Shown piece after piece: positions 26,215-34,308 of a stretch of 41,592 bases of DNA. The stretch lies in the NCBI GenBank assembly GCA_028689735.1, contig JAQVCP010000020.1:1-41592 (forward strand), read 5' to 3'. Made by a program: the position numbers and the translations under genes. Source of the stretch: Hespellia sp. GTDB lineage: Bacteria > Bacillota > Clostridia > Lachnospirales > Lachnospiraceae. The notes under the pieces were generated by a model. The model ran no database searches. It worked only from the letters and a program-made list of their open reading frames with translations, and was not told where the DNA came from. How positions within the stretch are numbered: the first letter of the stretch is position 1; every line of letters begins with the position of its first letter.

Positions 26215-26673
26215 ATGAAGAGAAGAGGAGATTTGTTTCAATCTACAATCGTAATGATACTGGTATATGCAGCAGTGGTCTTCTTGACGCTGCTTCCCTG
26301 GTTTGGACATTATAAATATATGGACTCCACAATCGGAGCAAGGTGCATTGGCAAGGAAATATATATATTGAGTTTTGTCTGTTTTGGAATCGGGCTGTTT
26401 TTAAAAATAAAAGAAGCACGATACAGCAGGATTTTTTTGTTTGTTAGTGGTCTGTTGTTTATGATAGGAGAGATAAGAGCGTTTTTCTCTTGGGACGCTA
26501 TGGATTATCACCAGGGTTTTTTGGGATTGATCGGTAGTGGATATTATTGGATGTCATGTTTTAACCGAACATTGATCGGTTTCTATTTGTGCCTCTGCTT
26601 TTCGATAGTATTTTGTATAGTGTCATGCAGACAAAAGTGCGGAAGGGATAATATGACCGAAAACAAATTGTGA
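26215..26673 (+). CDS. Small four-helix membrane protein, unknown function
   Basis: A 152-aa protein I do not recognise. It has a short basic N-terminus (MKRRGDLFQS) and four hydrophobic segments at roughly 11-30, 48-63, 72-88 and 117-137. The C-terminus is hydrophilic and has two cysteines in SCRQKC. A strong site, AAGGAGAGAG, precedes the ATG 18 bases after the symporter stop, so translation is real and linked. It may modulate the symporter or be an independent membrane protein. Nothing in it indicates catalysis. Confidence 0.75.
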   Translation: MKRRGDLFQSTIVMILVYAAVVFLTLLPWFGHYKYMDSTIGARCIGKEIYILSFVCFGIGLFLKIKEARYSRIFLFVSGLLFMIGEIRAFFSWDAMDYHQGFLGLIGSGYYWMSCFNRTLIGFYLCLCFSIVFCIVSCRQKCGRDNMTENKL

Positions 26674-26761
26674 AGTCATAATAGAAGTTGTTATGGGGCT
26701 GTAAGATAAATTTTTCTGAAATATAGCCTCCGGCGGATTGCAGAGAGGCTTAGATGTATTA

Positions 26762-26811
26762 TGTCAGCAGAGCTGACAGCCGCTCGCAGCAATTATGCTG
26801 GAGCATAATTG
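26762..26811. other. Two consecutive perfect hairpins
   Basis: TGTCAGC (26762-26768) pairs with GCTGACA (26772-26778) around AGA. CAATTATGC (26790-26798) pairs with GCATAATTG (26803-26811) around a four-base loop. Neither is followed by a T run. They lie just before a third hairpin that is a terminator, making a compact structured 3' region. Confidence 0.6.
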
Positions 26812-26816
26812 AATTT

Positions 26817-26863
26817 AAAAAAGTAAGTTTTCGCAGGATATCCCTGTAAAAACTTACTTTTTT
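26817..26863. terminator. Bidirectional terminator between membrane protein and map genes
   Basis: AAAAAAGTAAGTTTT (26817-26831) pairs with AAAACTTACTTTTTT (26849-26863) around a 17-nt loop. T runs end both strands. It lies between two converging transcription units and can serve both. Confidence 0.85.
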
Positions 26864-26892
26864 AGTTTCTCTGGCAATGCACGATCTGGCAC

Positions 26893-27756
26893 TTACTTTG
26901 TAATTACCTCATGACCGTCCTCAGTAATCAGCACCATGTATTCAACCTGAGCAGACAACCCGTCATCCTCGGTATAAACGGTCCATCCGTTGTCTTCATC
27001 TACATAAAAGTCCGGTCCACCTTCATTGACCATAGGTTCAATGGTGAATGTCATTCCCGGAACGAGAAGCATCTCACTTCCCTTTGGCGTTACATAGCTG
27101 ACAAATGGTTCTTCGTGGAAGGCAAGACCGATGCCATGTCCGCCGATGTCCTCTACGACAGAGTATCCATTTTCCTTCGCATGGGTATTGATTGCATCTG
27201 CGATATCGCCCAGATGGTTCCATGGTTTTGCCTGTGCAAGACCAAGTTCTACACATTCCTGGGTGACACGGACAATCTTCTCCGCACGCTCAGAAACCTT
27301 TCCAATCTTGAACATACGGGATGCGTCGGAAAAATATCCGTCCAGAATCGTGGAGACGTCAACATTGATGATATCCCCCTCTGCGAGAATGATATTTTCA
27401 CTTGGGATACCATGGCAGATTTCATTGTTAATAGAGGTACACACACTCTTTGGATATCCTTCATATCCAAGATCTGCAGGAATTCCACCGCGCTCCACTG
27501 TATAGTCATAGACCCATTTATCAATCTGCTCCGTGGAAATACCAGCCTTGATATGTTCTGCAACAAAATCAAGGATTCCGGTATTGATCTCGGCACTCTT
27601 CTTGATTTTCTCAATCTGTTCCGGTGTTTTGAGAATCTCTCTTGGCGGGACAATATCCCCCCGGTCCTCGTAAATCTTTATTTTTTCATCAATTGCCATG
27701 TGGCATTTTTTGTACTTCTTTCCGCTGCCACACCAGCAAGGTTCATTTCTTTCCAT
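26893..27756 (-). CDS. map: Methionine aminopeptidase type I with N-terminal SEC-C motif
   Basis: Removes the initiator methionine from new proteins. The 287-aa chain starts with a SEC-C zinc motif, CWCGSGKKYKKCH (7-19), as found in SecA tails, and continues into the pita-bread peptidase. Metal ligands are visible: two Asp in NVDVSTILDGYFSDASR, His in FHEEP, Glu in TIEPMV and Glu in QVEYMV. The start at 27756 follows AAGGAGTG. An in-frame upstream start (27804) lacks such a site. The SEC-C extension, also seen on mycobacterial and clostridial MetAPs, probably tethers the enzyme to the ribosome. Here it stands apart from the ribosomal protein operons, where map often lies. Confidence 0.95.
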   Translation of the reverse strand: MERNEPCWCGSGKKYKKCHMAIDEKIKIYEDRGDIVPPREILKTPEQIEKIKKSAEINTGILDFVAEHIKAGISTEQIDKWVYDYTVERGGIPADLGYEGYPKSVCTSINNEICHGIPSENIILAEGDIINVDVSTILDGYFSDASRMFKIGKVSERAEKIVRVTQECVELGLAQAKPWNHLGDIADAINTHAKENGYSVVEDIGGHGIGLAFHEEPFVSYVTPKGSEMLLVPGMTFTIEPMVNEGGPDFYVDEDNGWTVYTEDDGLSAQVEYMVLITEDGHEVITK

Positions 27757-27841
27757 GTCATCGACACTCCTTTTTTGTTGAAATATTTTTGTCCCAATCA
27801 TCATATCATATCCTCATACTAGCTATCACTGTTGGATGGGG

Positions 27842-29080
27842 TTAAAACTTGTGAATAAATAATCCGCTTCGAAGCTTTGGCTCGAACCATGTAGACTTCG
27901 GAGGCATAAGCATCCCGGCATCTGCCACAGCAAGCAGCTCCGTCATGGAGGTTGGATACATGGAAAATGCAACCCCGTCTCCCTGTGCATCCACGGTATC
28001 GGACAATTCCTTTAGACCGCGGATTCCACCAACAAAGGAAATGCGCTCGTCCGTCTTCGGATCATTGATACCAAGAAGCGGACCTAAGATGACATCCTGA
28101 AGAATGGAGACATCCAAACCCTTTACTGGATCTTCAGATTGAAGTCTGGAATTCATAGTCAGCTTGTACCAGTTGCCCTCTACATAAAGACCCATCTCCC
28201 CCTTTTGGGCAGGGGCATAAGAATCTTTGCCAATAAGTTCCACTTCAAAATTTTTCGCTATCTCTTCTAAGAAAGCGGAAGAATCAGAACCGTTCAAATC
28301 CTTCACAACGCGGTTATAATCGAAGATTCGAAGTTCATCATCCGGAAACAGGACAGATAAGAAATAATTGAATTCTTCGTCCCCGATGTATCCCGGATTC
28401 TCCTCCCGGCGCATAAGCCCCACCTTCACGGCAGAAGCGGCGCGGTGGTGGCCATCTGCAATATACATTTTGGATATGCCGGCAAATGCATTGGCAATGC
28501 CAAGGATGTCCCCGCTATCGTTGATGCGCCAGACTCTGTGTACGACACCATCCTCGGCGGTGAAATCATAGAGAGCTTTCTCTTTTTTTACTTTTACAAG
28601 AATCTGATGAATCACCTCATTGGCACGATACGCCAGAAAAATGGGGCCGGTCTGGGCGCTCAGCGTATCCACATGCCGGATACGGTCCAGTTCCTTATCC
28701 TCTCGCGTATTCTCATGCTTCATAATCACGCCGTCGATATAGTCATCGATTGCCGCACAGCCCACAAGTCCGGTCTGCACATGGCCGTTCATGGTCAGCT
28801 CGTATATGTAGTAGCAGGCAGTATCTTCCTGAACAAAGGATCCCTCCTCTATCATCTCAGTCAGCATCTCGGCTGCCCTATCGTAGACAGCCTGACTGTA
28901 CATATCCGTCTGGTCTGGGAACTGCGTCTCAGCGCGGTCAATTTTTAAAAAGGAAAGGGGATTTTTAGAAACTACCCCTTTTGCTTCCTTCCGGTTGTAG
29001 ACATCGTATGGAAGTGCTGCGATGGCAGGTGCAAGAGCTTCGGCCGGCCGCACACTTCGGAATGCTTTCATTGTTGCCAT
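27842..29080 (-). CDS. DUF1015 family protein
   Basis: A conserved 412-aa cytoplasmic protein of the DUF1015 family (COG4198). Recognisable family blocks are AIAALPYDVYNRKEAK near residue 20, SFLKIDRAE, KHENTREDKELDR and the hallmark YIADGHHRAASA (about 205-216). No membrane segments or known catalytic motif can be assigned, although the His-rich ADGHHR block suggests an active or metal site. In many Clostridia this gene follows serC and serA; here neither is present. It is divergent from pfkA and 86 bases upstream of map, with which it may share transcription. Function unknown. Confidence 0.9.
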   Translation of the reverse strand: MATMKAFRSVRPAEALAPAIAALPYDVYNRKEAKGVVSKNPLSFLKIDRAETQFPDQTDMYSQAVYDRAAEMLTEMIEEGSFVQEDTACYYIYELTMNGHVQTGLVGCAAIDDYIDGVIMKHENTREDKELDRIRHVDTLSAQTGPIFLAYRANEVIHQILVKVKKEKALYDFTAEDGVVHRVWRINDSGDILGIANAFAGISKMYIADGHHRAASAVKVGLMRREENPGYIGDEEFNYFLSVLFPDDELRIFDYNRVVKDLNGSDSSAFLEEIAKNFEVELIGKDSYAPAQKGEMGLYVEGNWYKLTMNSRLQSEDPVKGLDVSILQDVILGPLLGINDPKTDERISFVGGIRGLKELSDTVDAQGDGVAFSMYPTSMTELLAVADAGMLMPPKSTWFEPKLRSGLFIHKF

Positions 29081-29131
29081 ATAAATTTCTCCTTATTCTT
29101 AACATACTCAATACTATATCACTTTTTTTGG

Positions 29132-29160
29132 TTGTTCGCACGAAAAAAATAGGGTATACT
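29132..29160 (+). promoter_or_regulatory. pfkA promoter
   Basis: TTGTTC (29132-29137) and TATACT (29155-29160) are separated by 17 bases, a near-consensus housekeeping promoter. The start site would be about 80 bases before the pfkA ATG. It probably drives pfkA and, by readthrough, dnaX and the genes after it. Confidence 0.75.
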
Positions 29161-29249
29161 ATAATATAGGTTTCTTATTGAAACATTATATCAATTGTGC
29201 AATGAAGCGGATGCAGGTATCTGCTTAACTTAGAAGGAGGACATAATAA

Positions 29250-30326
29250 ATGCTAAGAGTAGGAATGTTGACAAGCGGCGGGGACTGCCAGGCGCTGAAT
29301 GCGGCGATGAGAGGTGTGGTCAAAGGGCTGTATGCAAAGTCAGATGAGATTGAAATTTATGGATTTAGAGATGGATATAAGGGACTGATGTACAGTAATT
29401 TTGATATGCTCACATCCAAAGATTTTTCGGGAATTCTGACGCGTGGAGGCACGATCCTTGGTACATCCAGACAGCCATTCAAGCTTATGCGTGAACCGGA
29501 TAAAGATGGCAATGACAAGGTTGCGATGATGAAGCACACTTACCACAAGCTGAATCTTGACTGTATTATTATCCTTGGCGGAAATGGTACCCACAAGACG
29601 GCGAATCTTCTCAGAGAAGAGGGATTGGATGTCATTACGCTTCCGAAGACCATCGATAATGACCTTTGGGGAACTGATATGACATTTGGTTTCCAGAGTG
29701 CGGTAGATATTGCGACAGATACAATTGACAGGATTCATACGACAGCGACTTCACACAGCCGTGTCTTCATCATTGAAGTAATGGGACACAAGGTTGGTTA
29801 TGTGACACTTCATGCAGGAATTGCAGGTGGAGCAGACATTATTCTCCTTCCGGAGATACCATATGATATTGATGTAATCACAGATGTGATCAACAAGAGA
29901 GCGGCGGCTGGCAAGCCATTTACTATTCTTGCAGTGGCAGAGGGCGCGATTTCCAAGGAGGACGCAGAACTTCCGAAGAAAGAATACAAGAAGAAAGTAG
30001 CGGAGAGACCCTATCCATCTATTGCTTATGAGCTGGAGAAACAGATTCAGGAGAGAACCAACAAGGAAGTCAGGATCACGGTGCCGGGACATACGCAGCG
30101 TGGCGGTACGCCTTGTGCATATGACAGAGTATTTGCGACAAGAGTTGGTGCAAAGGCGGCCGATATGGTACACAAGGGTGAATTTGGTTACATGGTAGCC
30201 ATGAAGAATGGCGAGATTACAAAGGTTCCGCTCAGCGAAGTGGCGGGCAAGCTCAAGTATGTGGATCCAGATGCCGGCATCATCAAGGAGGCGAAGCTTA
30301 CGGGCATCAGCTTCGGAGACGAATAA
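29250..30326 (+). CDS. pfkA: 6-phosphofructokinase, GGNG variant
   Basis: Phosphorylates fructose-6-phosphate to fructose-1,6-bisphosphate, the committed step of glycolysis. The 358-aa protein has the phosphate-binding TSGGDCQALNAAMRG at 8-22, TIDND in PKTIDNDLWGTDMTFGF (about 131-147), MGHKVGYVTL and PGHTQRGGTP. The usual GGDG(S/T) loop reads GGNGT here, so the Asp that binds Mg in E. coli PfkA (Asp103) is Asn. The Gly after it favours ATP over pyrophosphate as donor, while PKTIDND with Lys is the pattern of the mixed (group III) PFKs. I believe the variant recurs in related Clostridia, but cannot check. AAGGAGGAC precedes the ATG. dnaX follows after 17 bases. Confidence 0.93.
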   Translation: MLRVGMLTSGGDCQALNAAMRGVVKGLYAKSDEIEIYGFRDGYKGLMYSNFDMLTSKDFSGILTRGGTILGTSRQPFKLMREPDKDGNDKVAMMKHTYHKLNLDCIIILGGNGTHKTANLLREEGLDVITLPKTIDNDLWGTDMTFGFQSAVDIATDTIDRIHTTATSHSRVFIIEVMGHKVGYVTLHAGIAGGADIILLPEIPYDIDVITDVINKRAAAGKPFTILAVAEGAISKEDAELPKKEYKKKVAERPYPSIAYELEKQIQERTNKEVRITVPGHTQRGGTPCAYDRVFATRVGAKAADMVHKGEFGYMVAMKNGEITKVPLSEVAGKLKYVDPDAGIIKEAKLTGISFGDE

Positions 30327-30343
30327 GAAAGAAGGATTAGCAG

Positions 30344-31909
30344 ATGTCATATACGGCACTTTACCGAAAGTTCCGGCCGGATACATTTGAGGATGTAAAG
30401 GGTCAGGATCATATTATTACAACACTTAAGAATCAGATCAAAGCGGATCGTATCGGACATGCTTATCTATTTTGCGGAACCAGAGGAACAGGAAAGACAA
30501 CGGTGGCGAAGATATTTGCCAAGGCAGTGAACTGCGAGCATCCGGTGGACGCAAGCCCCTGTGGCGAATGTGCCATGTGCAAGTCGATCGCTGCCGGCTC
30601 TTCGATGAATGTCATTGAGATTGATGCAGCTTCCAATAACGGCGTGGACAATATCCGTGAGATTCGTGAGGAGGTTGGATACCGTCCCACAGAGGGACGG
30701 TTCAAGGTATATATTATAGATGAGGTGCATATGCTTTCGATCGGAGCGTTCAATGCACTTCTTAAGACGTTGGAGGAACCGCCGGAGTATGTCATTTTTA
30801 TTCTGGCAACAACGGAGGTACACAAGATTCCGATTACGATTTTATCGAGATGCCAGCATTATGATTTTAAGCGAATCACCATTGAGACAATCTATTCCAG
30901 ACTGGCAGACTTGATGAAGGTGGAACAGGTTGAAGTAGAGGAGCGGGCTCTGCGCTATATTGCGAAGGTTGCTGATGGTTCCATGCGAGATGCGCTGAGT
31001 CTCCTGGATCAGTGTATTGCATTCTACTTAGGGCATCCGCTTACTTATGATAATGTTCTGGAAGTACTCGGAGCTGTGGACACGGATGTATTCAGCAGAC
31101 TTCTCCGCAGTGTCCTTGGCAGAGATGTGCCGAAGGTTCTGGATACGGTGGAAGAACTGGTGATGCAGGGACGGGATCTGACTCAGCTGTCAGCAGACTT
31201 CACCTGGTATCTCAGGAACCTTTTGCTGGTGAAGACCTCGGATAATATAGAAGACGTATTGGATGTATCTACAGAGAATCTGGCACAGCTGAAGGAAGAG
31301 TCGGAGATGATTGAGACGGATATGCTTTTGCGTTATATCCGTGTGTTTTCGGAATTATCCGGACAGTTGAAGTTCGCGACACAGAAGCGAGTCTTGCTGG
31401 AGGTGGCATTGATCAAGCTCTGCACCCCGGCGATGGAAGTCAATACAGATTCTCTGCTTGACCGCATCCGTGCCTTGGAGGAGAAAGTGGAAGAGGGAGC
31501 ATTTGCCCAGCCACAACAGCAGGTTGTCTATGTCAACAATAACGAAGCGAAGAAGGAATCAGTGGAGAGACCACAGCTGCCCAATGCCATCCCGGAGGAC
31601 GTGCAGGAGGTGACAAAGAACTTTCGTGCCATTGCAGATGAGACGAGTCCTATGCTTCGTAATTTTCTCAAGAAGGCAAAGCTCAGTCTTGGCGGGGAGA
31701 ATCAGCTTCTGGTTGTCATGCCTGACGCCATGAGCGCCCAGGTGGTAGGAAGCGAAGAACACAAAAGGGAACTAGAAGAATTGATTGAAAACAAGATTCA
31801 GAAAAAGGTGGTTATCGATGTCCGTCAGGTAGAAGAAGGCAGACATTTTGAAGATACCTTTGTAGATATTGAAAAGAAAATTCAGATGGAAATAATAGTG
31901 GAGGATTAG
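30344..31909 (+). CDS. dnaX: DNA polymerase III subunit gamma/tau
   Basis: ATPase of the clamp loader, loading the sliding clamp at replication forks. The 521-aa chain has the typical opening ALYRKFRP, Walker A GTRGTGKTT (45-53), zinc ligands C64, C73, C76 and C79, Walker B YIIDEVHML and the sensor/SRC box ILSRCQHYDF. The C-terminal tau-like region (about 360-521) is short for the family and has no clear frameshift site. AGAAGGATT precedes the ATG. It is followed by ebfC and recR, the standard dnaX-ebfC-recR order of Firmicutes, and preceded unusually by pfkA. Confidence 0.96.
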   Translation: MSYTALYRKFRPDTFEDVKGQDHIITTLKNQIKADRIGHAYLFCGTRGTGKTTVAKIFAKAVNCEHPVDASPCGECAMCKSIAAGSSMNVIEIDAASNNGVDNIREIREEVGYRPTEGRFKVYIIDEVHMLSIGAFNALLKTLEEPPEYVIFILATTEVHKIPITILSRCQHYDFKRITIETIYSRLADLMKVEQVEVEERALRYIAKVADGSMRDALSLLDQCIAFYLGHPLTYDNVLEVLGAVDTDVFSRLLRSVLGRDVPKVLDTVEELVMQGRDLTQLSADFTWYLRNLLLVKTSDNIEDVLDVSTENLAQLKEESEMIETDMLLRYIRVFSELSGQLKFATQKRVLLEVALIKLCTPAMEVNTDSLLDRIRALEEKVEEGAFAQPQQQVVYVNNNEAKKESVERPQLPNAIPEDVQEVTKNFRAIADETSPMLRNFLKKAKLSLGGENQLLVVMPDAMSAQVVGSEEHKRELEELIENKIQKKVVIDVRQVEEGRHFEDTFVDIEKKIQMEIIVED

Positions 31910-31913
31910 AAAA

Positions 31914-32264
31914 ATGGCAAAACGTGGAGGATTTCCAGGCGGTGGCAACATGCCTGGCAACATGGCGAATTTAATGAAACAGGCGCAGAAGATGCAGCGT
32001 CAGATGGAAGAACAGGCAAAGGAGATGGAGACCAAGGAGTTCACAGCAACAGCAGGTGGCGGTGCGGTCGAGGTGACCATCTCCGGTAAGCGCGAGCTCA
32101 CCAAGGTGAAGTTAGACGAAGAAGTAGTGGATCCGGATGATATCGAGATGCTGGAAGATTTGATTGTGGCAGCCGTCAATGAAGCAATCCGCAAGGTGGA
32201 CGAGGAATCCTCCTCTGCCATGTCCAAGCTGACAGGCGGCGGCAACATGCCGGGAATGTTTTAG
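31914..32264 (+). CDS. ebfC: YbaB/EbfC family nucleoid-associated protein
   Basis: A small dimeric DNA-binding protein of the nucleoid, almost always found between dnaX and recR. The 116-aa protein has a Gly/Met/Asn-rich N-terminus (GGFPGGGNMPGNMANLMKQA), a long helix rich in Gln/Lys/Met (about 20-40) and the conserved GGGAVEVTISGKRELTKVKL core (about 49-68). It ends with a second GGGNMPGMF stretch that mirrors the N-terminus. It starts four bases after the dnaX stop, so translation is coupled. Confidence 0.94.
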   Translation: MAKRGGFPGGGNMPGNMANLMKQAQKMQRQMEEQAKEMETKEFTATAGGGAVEVTISGKRELTKVKLDEEVVDPDDIEMLEDLIVAAVNEAIRKVDEESSSAMSKLTGGGNMPGMF

Positions 32265-32277
32265 GTTACTGTTTACT

Positions 32278-32308
32278 CCATAGCTTATCACTTACTGATA
32301 AGCTATGG
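32278..32308 (+). other. Perfect hairpin between ebfC and recR
   Basis: CCATAGCTTATCA (32278-32290) pairs perfectly over 13 bp with TGATAAGCTATGG (32296-32308) around a five-base loop. No T run follows, so full termination is unlikely. It lies inside an otherwise compact operon, where an RNA-processing or stability role could be guessed. Confidence 0.65.
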
Positions 32309-32340
32309 ACCAAGAAGTAAAACATACAGGAGTGTGAATT

Positions 32341-32937
32341 ATGGATTACTATAGTAGTCAGATCAGTCATCTGATTGAAGAATTATCCAGACTACCAGGA
32401 ATCGGCACAAAGTCAGCCCAGCGGCTGGCTTTTCATTTAATTAATATGCCGAAGGAGCAGGTGGAGAATCTGGCAAATGCAATGGTGGAGGCCAAGAACA
32501 ATGTGCGCTATTGCTCACAATGCTATACTCTGACAGATAAAGAGCTCTGTCCAATCTGCAGTGATTCGGACCGGGATCAGAAGACCATCATGGTAGTAGA
32601 GACTACCCGTGATCTGGCAGCGTATGAAAAAACCGGAAAGTACGAAGGTGTTTACCATGTACTTCACGGTGCAATTTCACCCATGCTTGGAGTCGGTCCT
32701 CAGGACATTAAGTTGAAGGAATTGATGGAAAGGCTTCAAGGAGATGTGGATGAAGTCATTATTGCCACGAACTCCAGTCTGGAAGGTGAGACAACAGCGA
32801 TGTACATCAGCAAGCTGATCAAGCCGACGGGAATCAAAGTGAGCAGGATTGCGAGCGGCGTTCCCGTGGGGGGCGATCTGGAATATATCGATGAAGTGAC
32901 GCTGCTGCGCGCCCTGGAGGGGCGTACACAGTTGTAG
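32341..32937 (+). CDS. recR: Recombination mediator protein RecR
   Basis: Works with RecF and RecO to load RecA on gapped DNA. The 198-aa chain has the helix-hairpin-helix [19 protein letters not shown] (15-33), a four-Cys zinc finger (CSQC and CPIC, about 57-72) and a Toprim domain (about 80-175, with [15 protein letters not shown] and [15 protein letters not shown]). Length matches the family. GGAGTG precedes the ATG. It ends the dnaX-ebfC-recR set; a LacI regulator gene follows 11 bases on. Confidence 0.96.
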   Translation: MDYYSSQISHLIEELSRLPGIGTKSAQRLAFHLINMPKEQVENLANAMVEAKNNVRYCSQCYTLTDKELCPICSDSDRDQKTIMVVETTRDLAAYEKTGKYEGVYHVLHGAISPMLGVGPQDIKLKELMERLQGDVDEVIIATNSSLEGETTAMYISKLIKPTGIKVSRIASGVPVGGDLEYIDEVTLLRALEGRTQL

Positions 32938-32948
32938 GGAGTGCTGGT

Positions 32949-34049
32949 ATGAATAAAAAGAAAGTGACATCTTCGGATGTGGCCAAAAAGGCCGGAGTCT
33001 CACAATCCACAGTATCAATGGTACTCAATAAGAAATACAATGTTTCCTTCTCAAAGGAAGTTGTTGAGCGAGTGGAACAGGCGGCCAGAGATCTGGGATA
33101 TGTGGTTCCAAAACGAAAAGTGCAAAAGGATAATAAGCGCGAGAAGCTGCTTGTGGTGTTCTGCCCGAACCTGACGAACCCGTATTATGTCATGCTGCTT
33201 CAGGGAATTGAGTCCCGGGCGGCGGAACAGGGATACGGGCTTTTTGTGTGTAATACCCAGCGAAATCTGGAACTGGAGGAGCGGTATCTTAAGCTGATGC
33301 CTTCCTTGAATCCACACGGCATTATTTATACCTGTAATCCAAGCCACTGCTTTATGAAACGTATTCAGGACCTGACTCACCGCATTCCCATTGTGGTCAT
33401 CAATAACCAGAACGATCATCTGGATGTTGATGCAGTGGATCTGAACAACTCCAAGCTTGGGAAAATTATGGCGAAGCATCTTTTGGGACTGGGTCACCAG
33501 AAAGTGGCCTATGTATCTCCACCACTGACGCAGAGACAGAAGCAGCGTTCCCGCCGTGTGGAGGGATTTCTGAATGAGTACAAGGCAGCAGGACTTGGCG
33601 ATAAAGTAGTCATAAAATCTGCTGCAGAGGAACTGGACCACGACTTGCCGGATATCGACTCGGAATATAAAATCGGCTACAATCTTACAACGGAACTTCT
33701 GGTGGAGCATCCTGATCTGACCGCAATTGTAGGGATGAACGATATGGTGGCTTTTGGGATCATGGATGCAATCTATGATGCGAAGCTGAGAGTGCCCGGG
33801 GATATCTCGGTAATGGGATGTGATAACACCTTATTTGGAAGGCTGAAAAAAGTGGAGCTTACCACAATTGAACATTTTGTAGTGTATAAGGGCAGAGATG
33901 CCTGCGACATTATCATGAAAAAGATAAAGACACGCACCAGCCAGTATGCGGAACTAGAGCCTGTGAGTGTCTATCATGTGGAGTATGAGCCAAAAGTAAT
34001 CGCCCGCGGGAGCACCACATATCCGAAGAGCAAAAAAAGAAAAAATTAA
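32949..34049 (+). CDS. LacI family transcriptional regulator
   Basis: A sugar- or metabolite-responsive repressor. The N-terminal helix-turn-helix (about 6-27) reads VTSSDVAKKAGVSQSTVSMV, followed by a LacI hinge helix and a periplasmic-binding-protein-like effector domain (about 60-345, with VFCPNLTNPYYVMLLQGIE and TAIVGMNDMVAFGIMDAIY). It has 366 aa; the last 15 or so residues are a basic tail, KSKKRKN. It sits 11 bases after recR. The next genes (fsa, tktA, tktB) have their own promoter and a terminator in between, and are possible targets. No matching operator was identified by eye. Confidence 0.92.
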   Translation: MNKKKVTSSDVAKKAGVSQSTVSMVLNKKYNVSFSKEVVERVEQAARDLGYVVPKRKVQKDNKREKLLVVFCPNLTNPYYVMLLQGIESRAAEQGYGLFVCNTQRNLELEERYLKLMPSLNPHGIIYTCNPSHCFMKRIQDLTHRIPIVVINNQNDHLDVDAVDLNNSKLGKIMAKHLLGLGHQKVAYVSPPLTQRQKQRSRRVEGFLNEYKAAGLGDKVVIKSAAEELDHDLPDIDSEYKIGYNLTTELLVEHPDLTAIVGMNDMVAFGIMDAIYDAKLRVPGDISVMGCDNTLFGRLKKVELTTIEHFVVYKGRDACDIIMKKIKTRTSQYAELEPVSVYHVEYEPKVIARGSTTYPKSKKRKN

Positions 34050-34061
34050 CACTTTGAAACA

Positions 34062-34082
34062 AATTATTAATAATAATTTGCT
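34062..34082 (+). other. AT-only hairpin after lacI-type gene
   Basis: CAAATTATT (34062-34070) pairs with AATAATTTG (34074-34082) around three bases, 13 bases past the regulator stop. It is a weak AT hairpin without a T run; a stronger terminator follows at 34172. Confidence 0.4.
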
Positions 34083-34171
34083 CGCTGAACAAGCGGAAAA
34101 ATACAGAGAACACCGAAATGGCGCGAAATAAAAAAGTTAAAAGAAAGAAAACGAAAATAAACAAAAATAGC

Positions 34172-34200
34172 AGGACTAATAATTTGAAATTATTAGTCCT
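34172..34200 (+). terminator. Hairpin terminator before fsa
   Basis: AGGACTAATAATTT (34172-34185) and AAATTATTAGTCCT (34187-34200) form a perfect 29-base palindrome. The tail is A/T-rich rather than a pure T run, so its strength is uncertain. It separates the dnaX-recR-lacI unit from the fsa promoter. Confidence 0.55.
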
Positions 34201-34227
34201 GAAAATTATTAATAACAAAAAGCGCAG

Positions 34228-34257
34228 TTGACCAAAGTGAGCTGGCGGGGTTATACT
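34228..34257 (+). promoter_or_regulatory. fsa-tktAB promoter
   Basis: TTGACC (34228-34233) and TATACT (34252-34257) are separated by 18 bases, placing a start about 45 bases before the fsa ATG. Both boxes match five of six consensus bases, in line with strong expression. Confidence 0.75.
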
Positions 34258-34308
34258 TTTCTCAGAACAAAGTAGCTACAAATTGGTAAAATTCAAGGAG
34301 GAACAAAA

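Noticed and set aside
26911-27822. 303-codon plus-strand frame opposite map
   Set aside because: Mirror frame of the methionyl aminopeptidase gene, whose metal ligands and SEC-C motif are intact on the minus strand.
29250-30326. Pyrophosphate-dependent phosphofructokinase
   Set aside because: The PPi-type enzymes carry Asp after the GGD of the loop (GGDD); here the residue is Gly, favouring ATP despite the PKTIDND motif.
34123-34230. Lys-rich short frame after the LacI-type gene
   Set aside because: No ribosome binding site, extreme A-rich composition, and it crosses a terminator hairpin.
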